Shown here in pieces: positions 25,446-33,138 of a stretch of 64,000 nucleotides of DNA (position 1 is the stretch's first letter; each line of letters opens with the position of its first letter). The stretch lies in the NCBI RefSeq assembly GCF_001426265.1, contig NZ_LMDG01000004.1:41337-105336 (forward strand). Reading direction: 5' to 3'. Origin of the DNA: Rhizobium sp. Root1220 (lineage in GTDB: Bacteria; Pseudomonadota; Alphaproteobacteria; Rhizobiales; Rhizobiaceae). Under the pieces are notes generated by a model. It worked only from the letters and a program-made list of their open reading frames with translations. It ran no database searches and was not told where the DNA came from. A program made the translations under genes and the position numbers.

Positions 25446-25937
25446 CGTCAATTCGGCTGCTGGGCGAGGACCTGCATTGGTAGCGTCACGATCATTGCGC
25501 ATCCGCACCAGCACAAAGCTGCCATGCAGACGCTCGCCCTCCAGAGTGAACTTGAAGTCGCCTTTGGCGAGAGCCTGTTCCGGACTTTTATTGCCCTCCG
25601 GCTCCCAGTAGCCACGGTCCCAAAGCATGACCGTGCCGCCGCCATACTGGCCCTTCGGGATCGTGCCTTCGAAATCGCCGTAGTCGAGCGGATGATCCTC
25701 GACCTCGACGGCAAGACGCTTGTCGTGTGGATCGAGCGACGGCCCTTTGGTCACCGCCCAGGATTTGAACACGCCATCAAGCTCAAGCCGAAGATCATAA
25801 TGCAATCGGGTCGCGTCATGTTTCTGGATCACAAAGCGCCGACGGTTCGAGGCTTTCAGCGTTGCCTGGCCGCTCGGCTCCTGCGTCTTCTGAAAATCGC
25901 GCTTCTGCTTGTAAGTTGAGAGCTTGTCGTTGGCCAT
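25200..25937 (-). pseudogene. ligD phosphoesterase fragment fused in frame to endolysin
   Basis: An open frame of 245 codons from ATG 25937. Residues 1-149 are the LigD N-terminal phosphoesterase domain ([48 protein letters not shown]), clearly homologous to residues 1-145 of the ligD at 713 but diverged at the DNA level, so not a recent copy. From about residue 163 it becomes the N-terminus of the GH108 endolysin (SLSKVLLHGGGYSNHPQDPG), then leaves frame at about residue 218. The PE-domain histidines are intact, so a stand-alone 3'-phosphoesterase could still be made. The fusion is most simply a deletion or recombination product. Confidence 0.8.
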
Positions 25938-26273
25938 GGCAGTCCCCGGTACAAATCCGCCTCCAACGTCGAATGACGAGAGAGTTGAGGCGCGGCCGGA
26001 CAGGTAGGACGCTCGACTGCCATTTCGTTGGCCGCAAGGAGAAACCGGAAAAATCCTCGCGTTCATCATCCCTATCACGTCCGGTTGACACGGCACGCGA
26101 CCTCGGAACTGAGAAGCATCCAGCCCGCATTTTGTTCCAATTCAGCGTGTTAAGACGCCGCGACGGAAACACGCCGCGCGTCAACTGACCTGCTCGACCT
26201 TCAGGATGCTGAAAAGACGCAAAGGTCGATAACCCGCGCCAACCGCTTTAGTTATGTTTCTCTCATCCGATTT
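25938..26273. other. Gap with no recognised gene
   Basis: Only short shadow-type frames. No hairpin terminator or promoter was identified with confidence. Confidence 0.35.
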
Positions 26274-26567
26274 CTATCCACAGATCGCCCCCAACACGCG
26301 GCCTGAGGTGGGATCGGTCTCTAAGGTTACCCTGTTGTCTCGGTAATCATGGGTGACGGGTTGGCCGGGGGCGATCTGGCGTACGATGGTCACTCCAGTT
26401 CTTCGCTTGGCTTCCTCGTCGGTCGGCTTTGGTTGCCCATTAAGTGCCCGTGCAGCTACGGGATCGCACCGACCACTGGGGACTGCAGAGCCTGCGGAGC
26501 AAGCCACCAAAGCCGGGAGCGTGCCGAGGAAAACCAGAATAGGCGTAACACGCAGAGCAGATTTCAT
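26274..26567 (-). CDS. I78-family peptidase inhibitor, exported
   Basis: A 97-residue protein starting MKSALRVTPILVFLGTLPAL at 26567, with a signal sequence ending in VAC that is also a plausible lipobox (ALVAC). The mature region has CDPVAARALNGQPKPTDE, TVVRQ-like TIVRQIAPGQPVTHDYRDNR and the C-terminal LGAICG, matching the I78 (subtilisin/elastase inhibitor-like) family pattern: G-x(n)-R-x-I-x-P-G-x-x-x-T-x-D-x-R-x-x-R and a final CG. It probably protects the envelope from proteases. It is a single gene. Confidence 0.85.
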   Translation of the reverse strand: MKSALRVTPILVFLGTLPALVACSAGSAVPSGRCDPVAARALNGQPKPTDEEAKRRTGVTIVRQIAPGQPVTHDYRDNRVTLETDPTSGRVLGAICG

Positions 26568-26664
26568 TGGCTTTTGCCTCTTTCGATCAACGACAGATTG
26601 TGTCTTTGCATTGCCGCCAGCTAACTTCAATATGAAGTCGTTCTGTCATCGAAAGCGTTTTGAT

Positions 26665-26780
26665 GTACCCGACGTATTCGAGATCGGCTACACCGTTTCG
26701 GCGGCTCTTTAGACTTGTCGCGAGCCGCCGGCATACCCGCATCCGTGGGGCCCGGGTGCAACGACATTGACCCGAAAGCC
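26665..26780 (-). pseudogene. Remnant of a duplicated SDR gene 3' end
   Basis: 26665-26730 matches 30661-30726 (the end and downstream flank of the SDR at 30705), including a stop codon after RQV. 26731-26780 matches 30876-30923 inside the same gene. The roughly 150 bases between these blocks are missing. It is therefore a deleted duplicate of the SDR gene's end, lying just downstream of the flavodoxin gene. Confidence 0.7.
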
Positions 26781-26786
26781 TCCTTG

Positions 26787-27371
26787 TTATTCAGCCTGCG
26801 TTGCTTTGTACTGCCGAGCGACGCTCATAACTCGCGCGCCATAGAGACGTGCTGTTTCGAGATCGCCCGAGGACATTTCATCCGGGGCGGCGTCAGCGTC
26901 CGACTGCGCCATCGGGCCAATATATGACCCCATGCGGTTCGCGTCATCGCGCTTAGACGCTTTCACGTTCGATGGTTTGATGCCGAGGCTCACCCATAGG
27001 CCACCATGCTGCCCGGAAAGAAGGACAAAGTATTGCAGCGTGTTTAGCTTGTCGCCATTGAGGCTGGCGCTGTTGGTGAAGCCGCCAAAGACTTTGTCCT
27101 GCCACTTCGCGGAAAACCACGGCTTGGAAGATGCATCAGCGAATTTCTTAAATTGCCAGCTCGGTCCGCCCATGTAAGTCGGCGAGCCGAAGATGATCGC
27201 GTCGGCGGCATCCAACGCGGCCCATCCGTCGTCAGAAAGGTTGCCCTCGACGTCAATCGCAAGGAGCTTTGCGCCAGCACCTTCCGCGACGGATTCAGCC
27301 ATGCGGTGCGTATGGCCGTAGCCGGAATGGTAGACGATAACAGTGCTTGGGACGGAACTCGATGTGGTCAT
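26787..27371 (-). CDS. Flavodoxin-family NAD(P)H-dependent oxidoreductase (WrbA-like)
   Basis: A 194-residue flavodoxin-fold protein. The FMN phosphate loop is VIVYHSGYGHTHRMAESV (residues about 11-28); AIIFGSPTYMGGPSWQFKKF and the later FVLLSGQHGGLWVSLG are typical of the WrbA/NADPH-quinone reductase group. AAGGAG precedes the ATG. It probably reduces quinones or electrophiles. It lies 98 bases downstream of the DoxX-like gene on the same strand, and both are divergent from a TetR regulator that likely represses them. Confidence 0.88.
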   Translation of the reverse strand: MTTSSSVPSTVIVYHSGYGHTHRMAESVAEGAGAKLLAIDVEGNLSDDGWAALDAADAIIFGSPTYMGGPSWQFKKFADASSKPWFSAKWQDKVFGGFTNSASLNGDKLNTLQYFVLLSGQHGGLWVSLGIKPSNVKASKRDDANRMGSYIGPMAQSDADAAPDEMSSGDLETARLYGARVMSVARQYKATQAE

Positions 27372-27469
27372 GATTGGCTCCTTATGCCATGGTTATGCGC
27401 CTCGCTGATGGAACTCAGCGCGGTTCGGATTAGTCGTTGCTGTGATTGAGGCCGGCGGTTTCCGCGCAG

Positions 27470-27820
27470 CTAAGATGAGAACTGGACGAGAGCTGCGATG
27501 ATTAGTAGCAGCAGGAACACCGATGGCGGCGGGATATGGCGGAAATCGCGGGCCCTGATGATAGCGATAACGGCCGCGACCATGATGCAGGCTCCAAGCG
27601 CCACGCCGAATGCGAAGGTTGGCCGCAAGACCAACAGAACTGTCGTCAGGAATTCCAAGATTGCGGTGATCCAACACCACCACGATGGAAATCCGTAACG
27701 AACGAACTCTTCCCGAACAGCCTTGCTGCCGGACGCGTTGATGACCGCACCGAGAAGGAATGCGGCGGCGGCCAGGAGCGTCGCCGCATTGCCGACTGAC
27801 AGCGATATGAAGTTGAACAT
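27470..27820 (-). CDS. DoxX-like membrane protein
   Basis: A 116-residue protein with four predicted transmembrane helices (about 8-27, 48-66, 71-90, 98-115: AATLLAAAAFLLGAVINASG, WWCWITAILEFLTTVLLVLR, TFAFGVALGACIMVAAVIAI, SVFLLLLIIAALVQF). This is the DoxX/DUF4870-like four-helix layout often found beside oxidoreductases and TetR regulators in redox-stress loci. It is the promoter-proximal gene of the set, divergent from tetR. Confidence 0.75.
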   Translation of the reverse strand: MFNFISLSVGNAATLLAAAAFLLGAVINASGSKAVREEFVRYGFPSWWCWITAILEFLTTVLLVLRPTFAFGVALGACIMVAAVIAIIRARDFRHIPPPSVFLLLLIIAALVQFSS

Positions 27821-27881
27821 TGGACGATCCTAACGGTGACACCCGCGAGCGATGCGGCGTCAATAGCGTCATAAATAACTA

Positions 27882-27892
27882 TAGCACTGCTA
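27882..27892. promoter_or_regulatory. Candidate TetR operator
   Basis: TAGCACTGCTA is a perfect 11-base palindrome (5-bp arms) in the 139-bp AT-rich divergent region between the DoxX-like gene and the tetR gene, where a self-regulating TetR site would be expected. Confidence 0.45.
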
Positions 27893-27959
27893 GAATGTCA
27901 ATCGTTGCTTAAGATTATTTGTGCCGCTATAATGCTTTGAAACGAATGAAGGTGAAGTT

Positions 27960-28532
27960 GTGGGCATAAGTGAACGCAAAGAGCGGGAGAAGGCCGAGCG
28001 AGAGCAGCGGATCATCGGCGCGGCAAAGATGCTTGCCGAAAAAGACGGATGGGCTTCGGTGACTGTTCGTCGACTTGCTCAGGAGATTGAATACAGTCAG
28101 CCCGTCCTGTACGCCCATTTCGAAAACCGCGACGCGATTGTCGGGGCGGTCGCTCTGGAAGGATTTGGGGAGTTAGGGCCGGTGCTGCGGTCATCGGTTC
28201 GCCGCGGCGCGAGTGCGGCGCAAGCAATGGAAGACGTTGCTATGGCCTACCTGGAATTCGCCATTGAGCGGCCGGCTTTGTACGAAGCCATGTTCGTCCT
28301 TCCGAGCGGTCTGCGGTTTGCAAAGTCCGATACACCTCAGTCCTTGCGCGATACATTCGGAGCCATGATGGCTGTCGTTGAGCCATTTTGCGCAAACGCT
28401 GAACTCGCTACCGAGGCTTTCTGGGCTACCCTTCATGGTCTAGCGGAGCTTGAGCGCCATGGACGGATCAGGACGGCGTTTCGCAAAGAGCGAGTTGCAC
28501 ATATCGTTGATATGTTCGCGTCTAAGAGTTGA
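27960..28532 (+). CDS. TetR-family transcriptional regulator
   Basis: A 190-residue regulator starting at GTG 27960 (AAGGTG upstream). The N-terminal helix-turn-helix (about 15-60) reads RIIGAAKMLAEKDGWASVTV, RRLAQEIEYSQPVLYAHFEN. The C-terminal ligand/dimer domain (TetR_C_33/WHG type) includes YLEFAIERPALYEAMFVLPSG and FWATLHGLAELERHGRI. It is divergent from the DoxX-flavodoxin pair, so these are its most likely targets; the ligand is unknown. Confidence 0.92.
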   Translation: MGISERKEREKAEREQRIIGAAKMLAEKDGWASVTVRRLAQEIEYSQPVLYAHFENRDAIVGAVALEGFGELGPVLRSSVRRGASAAQAMEDVAMAYLEFAIERPALYEAMFVLPSGLRFAKSDTPQSLRDTFGAMMAVVEPFCANAELATEAFWATLHGLAELERHGRIRTAFRKERVAHIVDMFASKS

Positions 28533-28732
28533 CATAGGAATACGCGAGACGTTTCGACACAGGCATCCCGACTTAAGGTCATTTGCGAGGTTTGCTGGGC
28601 TTCCTCGCACTTTTTCCAAATGATCATATGGCGCATTCGCAAACTCAATTGTAAGTTGCATGAGATCGAGGCTACCTGTTGGCGCGCGGTCTCAACGGCC
28701 CCCGGACAGTGGCTTTCCAAACACATCTCTGC

Positions 28733-29170
28733 TTATCCGAGTTCCTCGGCAAGGCCGATGAGAAGACCTTCGGGTCCGCGGATGTAGCAGAGCTTGTAGG
28801 CGTTCTCATATCGGACGACATCGCCGACAAGCTGGGCGCCGTGCGTGCGCAATCTCTCAACGGTCTCTTCGACGTTATCGACTGTGAACATGGCTCGCAG
28901 ATAACCGAGGGCGTTCACCGGAGCGTTCCGATGATCCGCGACGACCTCCGGTCTGAGGAAGCGTGAGAGCTCCAGCCGGCTGTGGCCGTCCGGTGTGCGC
29001 ATCATGGCGATCTCGACGTGCTGGTCGCCCAGACCAGTGACGCGACCGGCCCATTCGCCCTCGATCGTCGCGCGACCTTCGAGTTCGAGGCCCAGCTCCT
29101 GAAAAAAGTCTATCGCCGCTCCAAGATCTTCAACGACGATCCCGATGTTGTCCAATCGCTTTACCGCCAT
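28733..29170 (-). CDS. VOC-family (glyoxalase/bleomycin-resistance fold) protein
   Basis: A 145-residue vicinal-oxygen-chelate protein. The start MAVKRLDNIGIVVEDLGAAI at 29170 has GGAGG upstream. Two beta-alpha-beta-beta-beta modules are visible (IGIVVEDLGAAIDFFQELGL and LRAMFTVDNVEETVERLRTHG), with potential metal ligands H/E in VEIAMMRTPDGHSRLELS and the ending YIRGPEGLLIGLAEEL. The substrate is unknown. It stands alone. Confidence 0.9.
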   Translation of the reverse strand: MAVKRLDNIGIVVEDLGAAIDFFQELGLELEGRATIEGEWAGRVTGLGDQHVEIAMMRTPDGHSRLELSRFLRPEVVADHRNAPVNALGYLRAMFTVDNVEETVERLRTHGAQLVGDVVRYENAYKLCYIRGPEGLLIGLAEELG

Positions 29171-29388
29171 GTCGGCCTCCTCCGGTTTTCGCACCGATTT
29201 TCTTCCAGGACGTAGATGAACCATCGGTCCTGACATCACTATCAAAATCTTTAGGGAATCTATTCGGATGGGTTTCCCCCTTACGAGACTTCGTGCTGTT
29301 ATTGGTGACGTTTGCCGAATATGATCGGCGCTACGCCAGGTGGCTTGACCGTCAGGCGTCCAAAAATACTTTGATTGACGGGGCGTAG

Positions 29389-30471
29389 ATGTCTATTTCC
29401 GATGATCAGCAATGCGAGGACCAGGCGAAGGGCCCGCGACAACTAGAGGCTGACATAGAAGCTGCGCAGGCGGGACATATTGCTGCAGCTTTTCTTGCAG
29501 CGATCGTCGAATCCTCCGACGATGCGATCGTCAGCAAGAGCCTCAGCGGCGTTATCACGACCTGGAATAAAGGCGCCGAGCGTCTTTTCGGCTATGCGGC
29601 GAATGAGGCCATCGGAAAGCCAATCACGATCGTCATTCCACCGGATCGCCTCGACGAGGAACCAGCCATTCTCGCCCGCATCCAGGCCGGCGAGCGCGTC
29701 GATCACTTCGAGACGATACGACGACGCAAAGACGGTAGCCTGATCGATATTTCTCTCACCATCTCGCCTATTCGGGACGGCAACGGAGAGATCATCGGCG
29801 CATCGAAGATCGCCCGCGATATCTCAGAGCGCAAGCGAGCTGCCGAGCATCAGGAACTTTTGCTTCGGGAAATGCATCACCGGGTAAAAAACCTATTCGC
29901 CATTACGGGCAGCATCATCACTCTTGCGGCTAGGACGGCAAAAACGACTACCGATCTCGCCTCGGGGTTGAAGGGCAGGTTGATGGCCCTGTCCCGGGCG
30001 CATGAGATGACATTGCCGAGCTTGAACGCTGAGGCCGCGACCGGCACTCCACAGACGACCCTGTTCCGGCTTTTGTCCAATATTCTCGCACCCTATGAGC
30101 GGGAGGGTGCCACTCGTTGGAAGCTGACCGGAGATGACATCGATGTCAGCGGCAACAAGATCACAAATTTCGCGCTGCTGTTCCATGAATTCGCAACCAA
30201 CGCCGCGAAATATGGTGCGCTGTCCGTCGAAGAGGGGAAGCTGGATATCGCAGTGACGGCGAAAGGCGAGATCCTGGAGATAGTCTGGCTCGAGAGCAAC
30301 GGTCCTCAACACTCCACGTCGGAGACACGTTCGATCGGTTTTGGAAGCCGGCTTGAGCAGATAATCGGAAAGAGTCTCGGGGTCGATATCTCGCGCGAGT
30401 GGATGCCGAATGGGCTCTCGATTCGACTGTCCGTCCCCCGCGGCGCTATCAGCGATTCATCCGGAAGATAG
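29389..30471 (+). CDS. PAS-containing HWE-family sensor histidine kinase
   Basis: A 360-residue cytoplasmic sensor kinase. The PAS domain spans about 35-155 ([54 protein letters not shown]). The HWE-type catalytic part spans about 160-350: phospho-accepting His in [15 protein letters not shown], the N-box [15 protein letters not shown] in [10 protein letters not shown] and [14 protein letters not shown] kinases are abundant in rhizobia and feed PhyR/EcfG-type stress signalling or other partners. No response regulator gene adjoins it. There is no transmembrane segment, so it probably senses an internal cue. Confidence 0.92.
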   Translation: MSISDDQQCEDQAKGPRQLEADIEAAQAGHIAAAFLAAIVESSDDAIVSKSLSGVITTWNKGAERLFGYAANEAIGKPITIVIPPDRLDEEPAILARIQAGERVDHFETIRRRKDGSLIDISLTISPIRDGNGEIIGASKIARDISERKRAAEHQELLLREMHHRVKNLFAITGSIITLAARTAKTTTDLASGLKGRLMALSRAHEMTLPSLNAEAATGTPQTTLFRLLSNILAPYEREGATRWKLTGDDIDVSGNKITNFALLFHEFATNAAKYGALSVEEGKLDIAVTAKGEILEIVWLESNGPQHSTSETRSIGFGSRLEQIIGKSLGVDISREWMPNGLSIRLSVPRGAISDSSGR

Positions 30472-30690
30472 GCGATGGCGGCATCGGCGCCCTCGCGCAG
30501 AAAAGCGATTGCTGCGGCACGGCCGATGCCTGAATCGACGCCGATGACGAGTGCCTTCCGCCTGTGAGCTTTCCCGCCCCGCGATAACTCTGAGCGCAAC
30601 CGGCTTGCGATCCTCGGCTTCGATAAGGTCGATCACCTCCCTGGCATCCGCCTCTTGGTTGTACCCGACCTATTTGAGATCGGGTACCCC
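30465..30690 (-). pseudogene. Rearranged fragments of an SDR gene (YghA-like)
   Basis: Two pieces of the same SDR type occur in the wrong order on the - strand. First comes [20 protein letters not shown] (about 30660-30600), normally found after the cofactor motif. Then comes SYRGAGKL joined by a frame change to [20 protein letters not shown] and [17 protein letters not shown] (about 30585-30465), the Rossmann start of YghA-type dehydrogenases. Neither piece has the active-site Tyr-Lys. It is a gene remnant between the kinase and the intact SDR. Confidence 0.6.
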
Positions 30691-30704
30691 GTTTCGGCTG
30701 CTCC

Positions 30705-31436
30705 CTAGACTTGCCGCAAGCCGCCGTCAACGCATAGCTCAGCGCCGGCAATGTAGCTCGCGTCATCGCTCAGCAAGAACAAGGCGGCCGCAGCCACTTC
30801 TGATGGCCGTGCCATACGACCCATCGGAATCGGAGCGACAATTGCCGCGCGAGTGTCTTCCGCGACAGCAGCCATCATGTCCGTATCCGTGGGGCCGGGT
30901 GCAACGACGTTGACCCGAATACCTTTTGGTGCGAGTTCTGCCGTCCAGGTTCTGGCGTAGGAACGGACAGCTGCTTTGGTTGCGCAGTAGGTTCCGTAAC
31001 CCGAGTAGCCCGCGTTCCCCGCTATGGAGCCGACGAGGACGACCGAGCCGCCTTCTGTCATGGCGGGGAGAGCGGCCTGGAAGCCAAACACCATTCCTCG
31101 AACGTTGACGTCGAAGTGGCGGTCGAAGTGCTCCGGCGTTATCTCGGCGATCTGCGAAGGCTCGGAAAGACCTGCATTCAAAACAAGGGCGTCGATACGA
31201 CCGTAGGCTTTGCGCACTTTTTCGACAACGACGATCATGTCTTCCGGAGAGCTTGCGTCAGCGAGAATGCCGACCGTGCCATTGCCGATGCGTTTGGCCG
31301 CCTTGTCAGCATCTTTAGCTCTACGACTGGTGATGAAGACAGTTGCGCCTTCGGCAGAGAGCCGCTCGGCAATAGCCAGCCCGATACCCTTCGCGCCGCC
31401 AACAACCAGAGCCACTTTGTTGTTCATTCGAGCCAT
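30705..31436 (-). CDS. SDR-family oxidoreductase
   Basis: A 243-residue classical short-chain dehydrogenase. Cofactor motif GGAKGIG (about 13-19), NAG in LVLNAGLSE, catalytic Ser in LVGSIAGNAG, YCATK, and the C-terminal YIAGAELCVDGGL are all present. AAAGGATTTACG precedes the ATG at 31436; the frame to 31493 is longer without support. The substrate is unknown. It is divergent from an HxlR regulator, the usual arrangement for electrophile- or quinone-responsive SDR genes in rhizobia. Confidence 0.92.
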   Translation of the reverse strand: MARMNNKVALVVGGAKGIGLAIAERLSAEGATVFITSRRAKDADKAAKRIGNGTVGILADASSPEDMIVVVEKVRKAYGRIDALVLNAGLSEPSQIAEITPEHFDRHFDVNVRGMVFGFQAALPAMTEGGSVVLVGSIAGNAGYSGYGTYCATKAAVRSYARTWTAELAPKGIRVNVVAPGPTDTDMMAAVAEDTRAAIVAPIPMGRMARPSEVAAAALFLLSDDASYIAGAELCVDGGLRQV

Positions 31437-31517
31437 CGTAAATCCTTTCACTGAATGGTCTCTCAATGATATACGGTGGATATCTGATATCAATTACGCA
31501 CTTGGATTAGCCTAGAT

Positions 31518-31910
31518 ATGGACGAGTATACTGACCTCGAAGAGCTCTCTCATCGCGCACTCTGCAACATGCCGCAGGTTCGCCCGGTACTGGACAAGAT
31601 TGCTGATAAATGGACGATCATGATACTGACTGTGATCTGTCCGAAACCTGCGCGCTTCAACGAACTCAAGCGTCGTCTCGACGGAATCACGCACAAGGCT
31701 CTGGCCGATGCCCTGAAGAGACTTGAGCGGAACGGTCTTGTCACGAGGACGGTGCTCCCAACGCAGCCGATCGGCGTGGAATATGCAATCACTCCGCTAG
31801 GCCATTCCCTGCGTGAGCCGTTTGAAGCACTGTGTGCGTGGGCAGCAGCCAATGCCGACAAGGTCGAGGCGGCCACGCAACACTACGACAACACCGGAAA
31901 TCGTCGTTGA
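31518..31910 (+). CDS. HxlR-family transcriptional regulator
   Basis: A 130-residue winged-helix regulator. CNMPQVRPVLDKIADKWTIM, RFNELKRRLDGITHKALADA and LKRLERNGLVTRTVLPTQPI, then VEYAITPLGHSL, match the HxlR/DUF24 pattern, with a single cysteine (C16) at the position used for redox or electrophile sensing in several members. It is divergent from the SDR gene with 81 bases between, so it most likely controls that gene and itself. Confidence 0.92.
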   Translation: MDEYTDLEELSHRALCNMPQVRPVLDKIADKWTIMILTVICPKPARFNELKRRLDGITHKALADALKRLERNGLVTRTVLPTQPIGVEYAITPLGHSLREPFEALCAWAAANADKVEAATQHYDNTGNRR

Positions 31911-32305
31911 CGGCGTCGCTGTGTCCGCTCCTAGCTCTTCAGAGACTGAGGTCTTGGCCCTCTTCGGCCCAATCAGCCATTCAGGAAGAGATTGGTAGCG
32001 GACCGTTCTTGGGCGTCGCCGATGGAGCCTAAATCGATAAAGCGCCGATCGCCAGTCACACAAAATTTGAGGGAGAGCTGAGTTCGAAGCAACTGTATCT
32101 GCATCATTGGGACGATGCGCTTGTCGTGTCGCAACCCCGCGTTTCGGTCCGCAAGGAAACCGGGGGTATTGTGATTAAATGAGTCGATGGAGTTACTTGG
32201 CTGAAATCCGCCTAGACCTCTGATTCGTCTCATCATTTGCGTGACATCGCTTTAGCGGAACCTAAATTAACGCCCTGAGACCGGCTTGACTCTTTCAACG
32301 GAGCG
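31911..32305. other. Gap upstream of the imuA operon, no gene recognised
   Basis: No open frame with ribosome site or motif on either strand. The LexA box of the mutagenesis operon begins at its right end. Confidence 0.4.
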
Positions 32306-32320
32306 GAACAAAAGAGGAAC
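32306..32320. promoter_or_regulatory. LexA (SOS) box of the imuA-imuB-dnaE2 operon
   Basis: GAAC-AAAAGAG-GAAC, the reverse complement of GTTC-N7-GTTC, which is the alphaproteobacterial LexA target. It lies 60 bases before the imuA ATG, the normal place for an SOS operator. Confidence 0.85.
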
Positions 32321-32379
32321 GTCAACAATTTTCGGGGACGTGAAGTCCATGCAACGCGACCCGGGGAGGTCCGTGAACG

Positions 32380-33138
32380 ATGTCGCGCACCACCAGCCCT
32401 CGGGTCATCGAGGAACTCAGAGACCGTATCGCCCACCTTGAGGGGAGTGCGGCGAAAAAGGCCATCGTACTGCCCTTTGGCGTTCGCGAGATGGACGAGC
32501 GTCTACCAGGTGGTGGCCTGCCCTATGGAGCTCTTCATGAGATCGCCGGCGGCGGAGCCGGCACGGTGGATGGAGCAGCGGCAGCACTGTTCGCCGCCGG
32601 AATTGCCGCGCGCTCGAAGGGCAAGGTCCTTTGGTGCCTGACGAGACCCGATCTCTTCTTTCCCGCTATCGCCCAAGCAGGCCTGCATCCCGACCGCGTG
32701 ATTTTTTGTGAAGGCGACAAGGAGGAGGACGTCCTTGCCTCCATGGAAGAGGGGCTTTCCTTCGGGGGGCTGGCTGCTGTCGTGGGTGAACTTGTGCGTC
32801 TGCCGATGGTGGCATCCCGGCGGCTGCAGTTGGCTGCCGAGAAAACCGGAACCATGGGGCTCGTTGTCCGCAGATGGCGGCGACAGACGGAGGCGTCGGA
32901 CTTCGGCAATCCGACAGCCTCGACGACAAGATGGAGGGTGAGCGTGCTGCCGTCGGAGGAGTTGCCAGTCGCGGGCGTTGGCCGCCCACGATGGCTGGCA
33001 GAGTTGATGCGCGTGAAAGCAGGCGAGTGTGCTGAGTTCGAATTAGGAGCCTGTGATGCCAAGGGTCGTTTGTGTCTACTTCCCCTATCTGCCAACAGAC
33101 CGGATACGTCGGCATGGAGAGGGAACCGTGCCAGCTAA
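32380..33138 (+). CDS. imuA: ImuA, SOS mutagenesis protein (RecA-like)
   Basis: A 252-residue ImuA/SulA-like protein of the ImuA-ImuB-DnaE2 translesion system, thought to link the mutasome to RecA. It has the RecA-like core IVLPFGVREMDERLPGGGLP and YGALHEIAGGG, then GKVLWCLTRPDLFFPAIAQA and GLHPDRVIFCEGDKEEDVLA; the P-loop is degenerate, as in other ImuA proteins. It begins 60 bases after the LexA box. Its 3' end overlaps imuB by about 86 bases, longer than the few bases usual in this operon. A decayed second copy exists at 17924. Confidence 0.95.
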   Translation: MSRTTSPRVIEELRDRIAHLEGSAAKKAIVLPFGVREMDERLPGGGLPYGALHEIAGGGAGTVDGAAAALFAAGIAARSKGKVLWCLTRPDLFFPAIAQAGLHPDRVIFCEGDKEEDVLASMEEGLSFGGLAAVVGELVRLPMVASRRLQLAAEKTGTMGLVVRRWRRQTEASDFGNPTASTTRWRVSVLPSEELPVAGVGRPRWLAELMRVKAGECAEFELGACDAKGRLCLLPLSANRPDTSAWRGNRAS

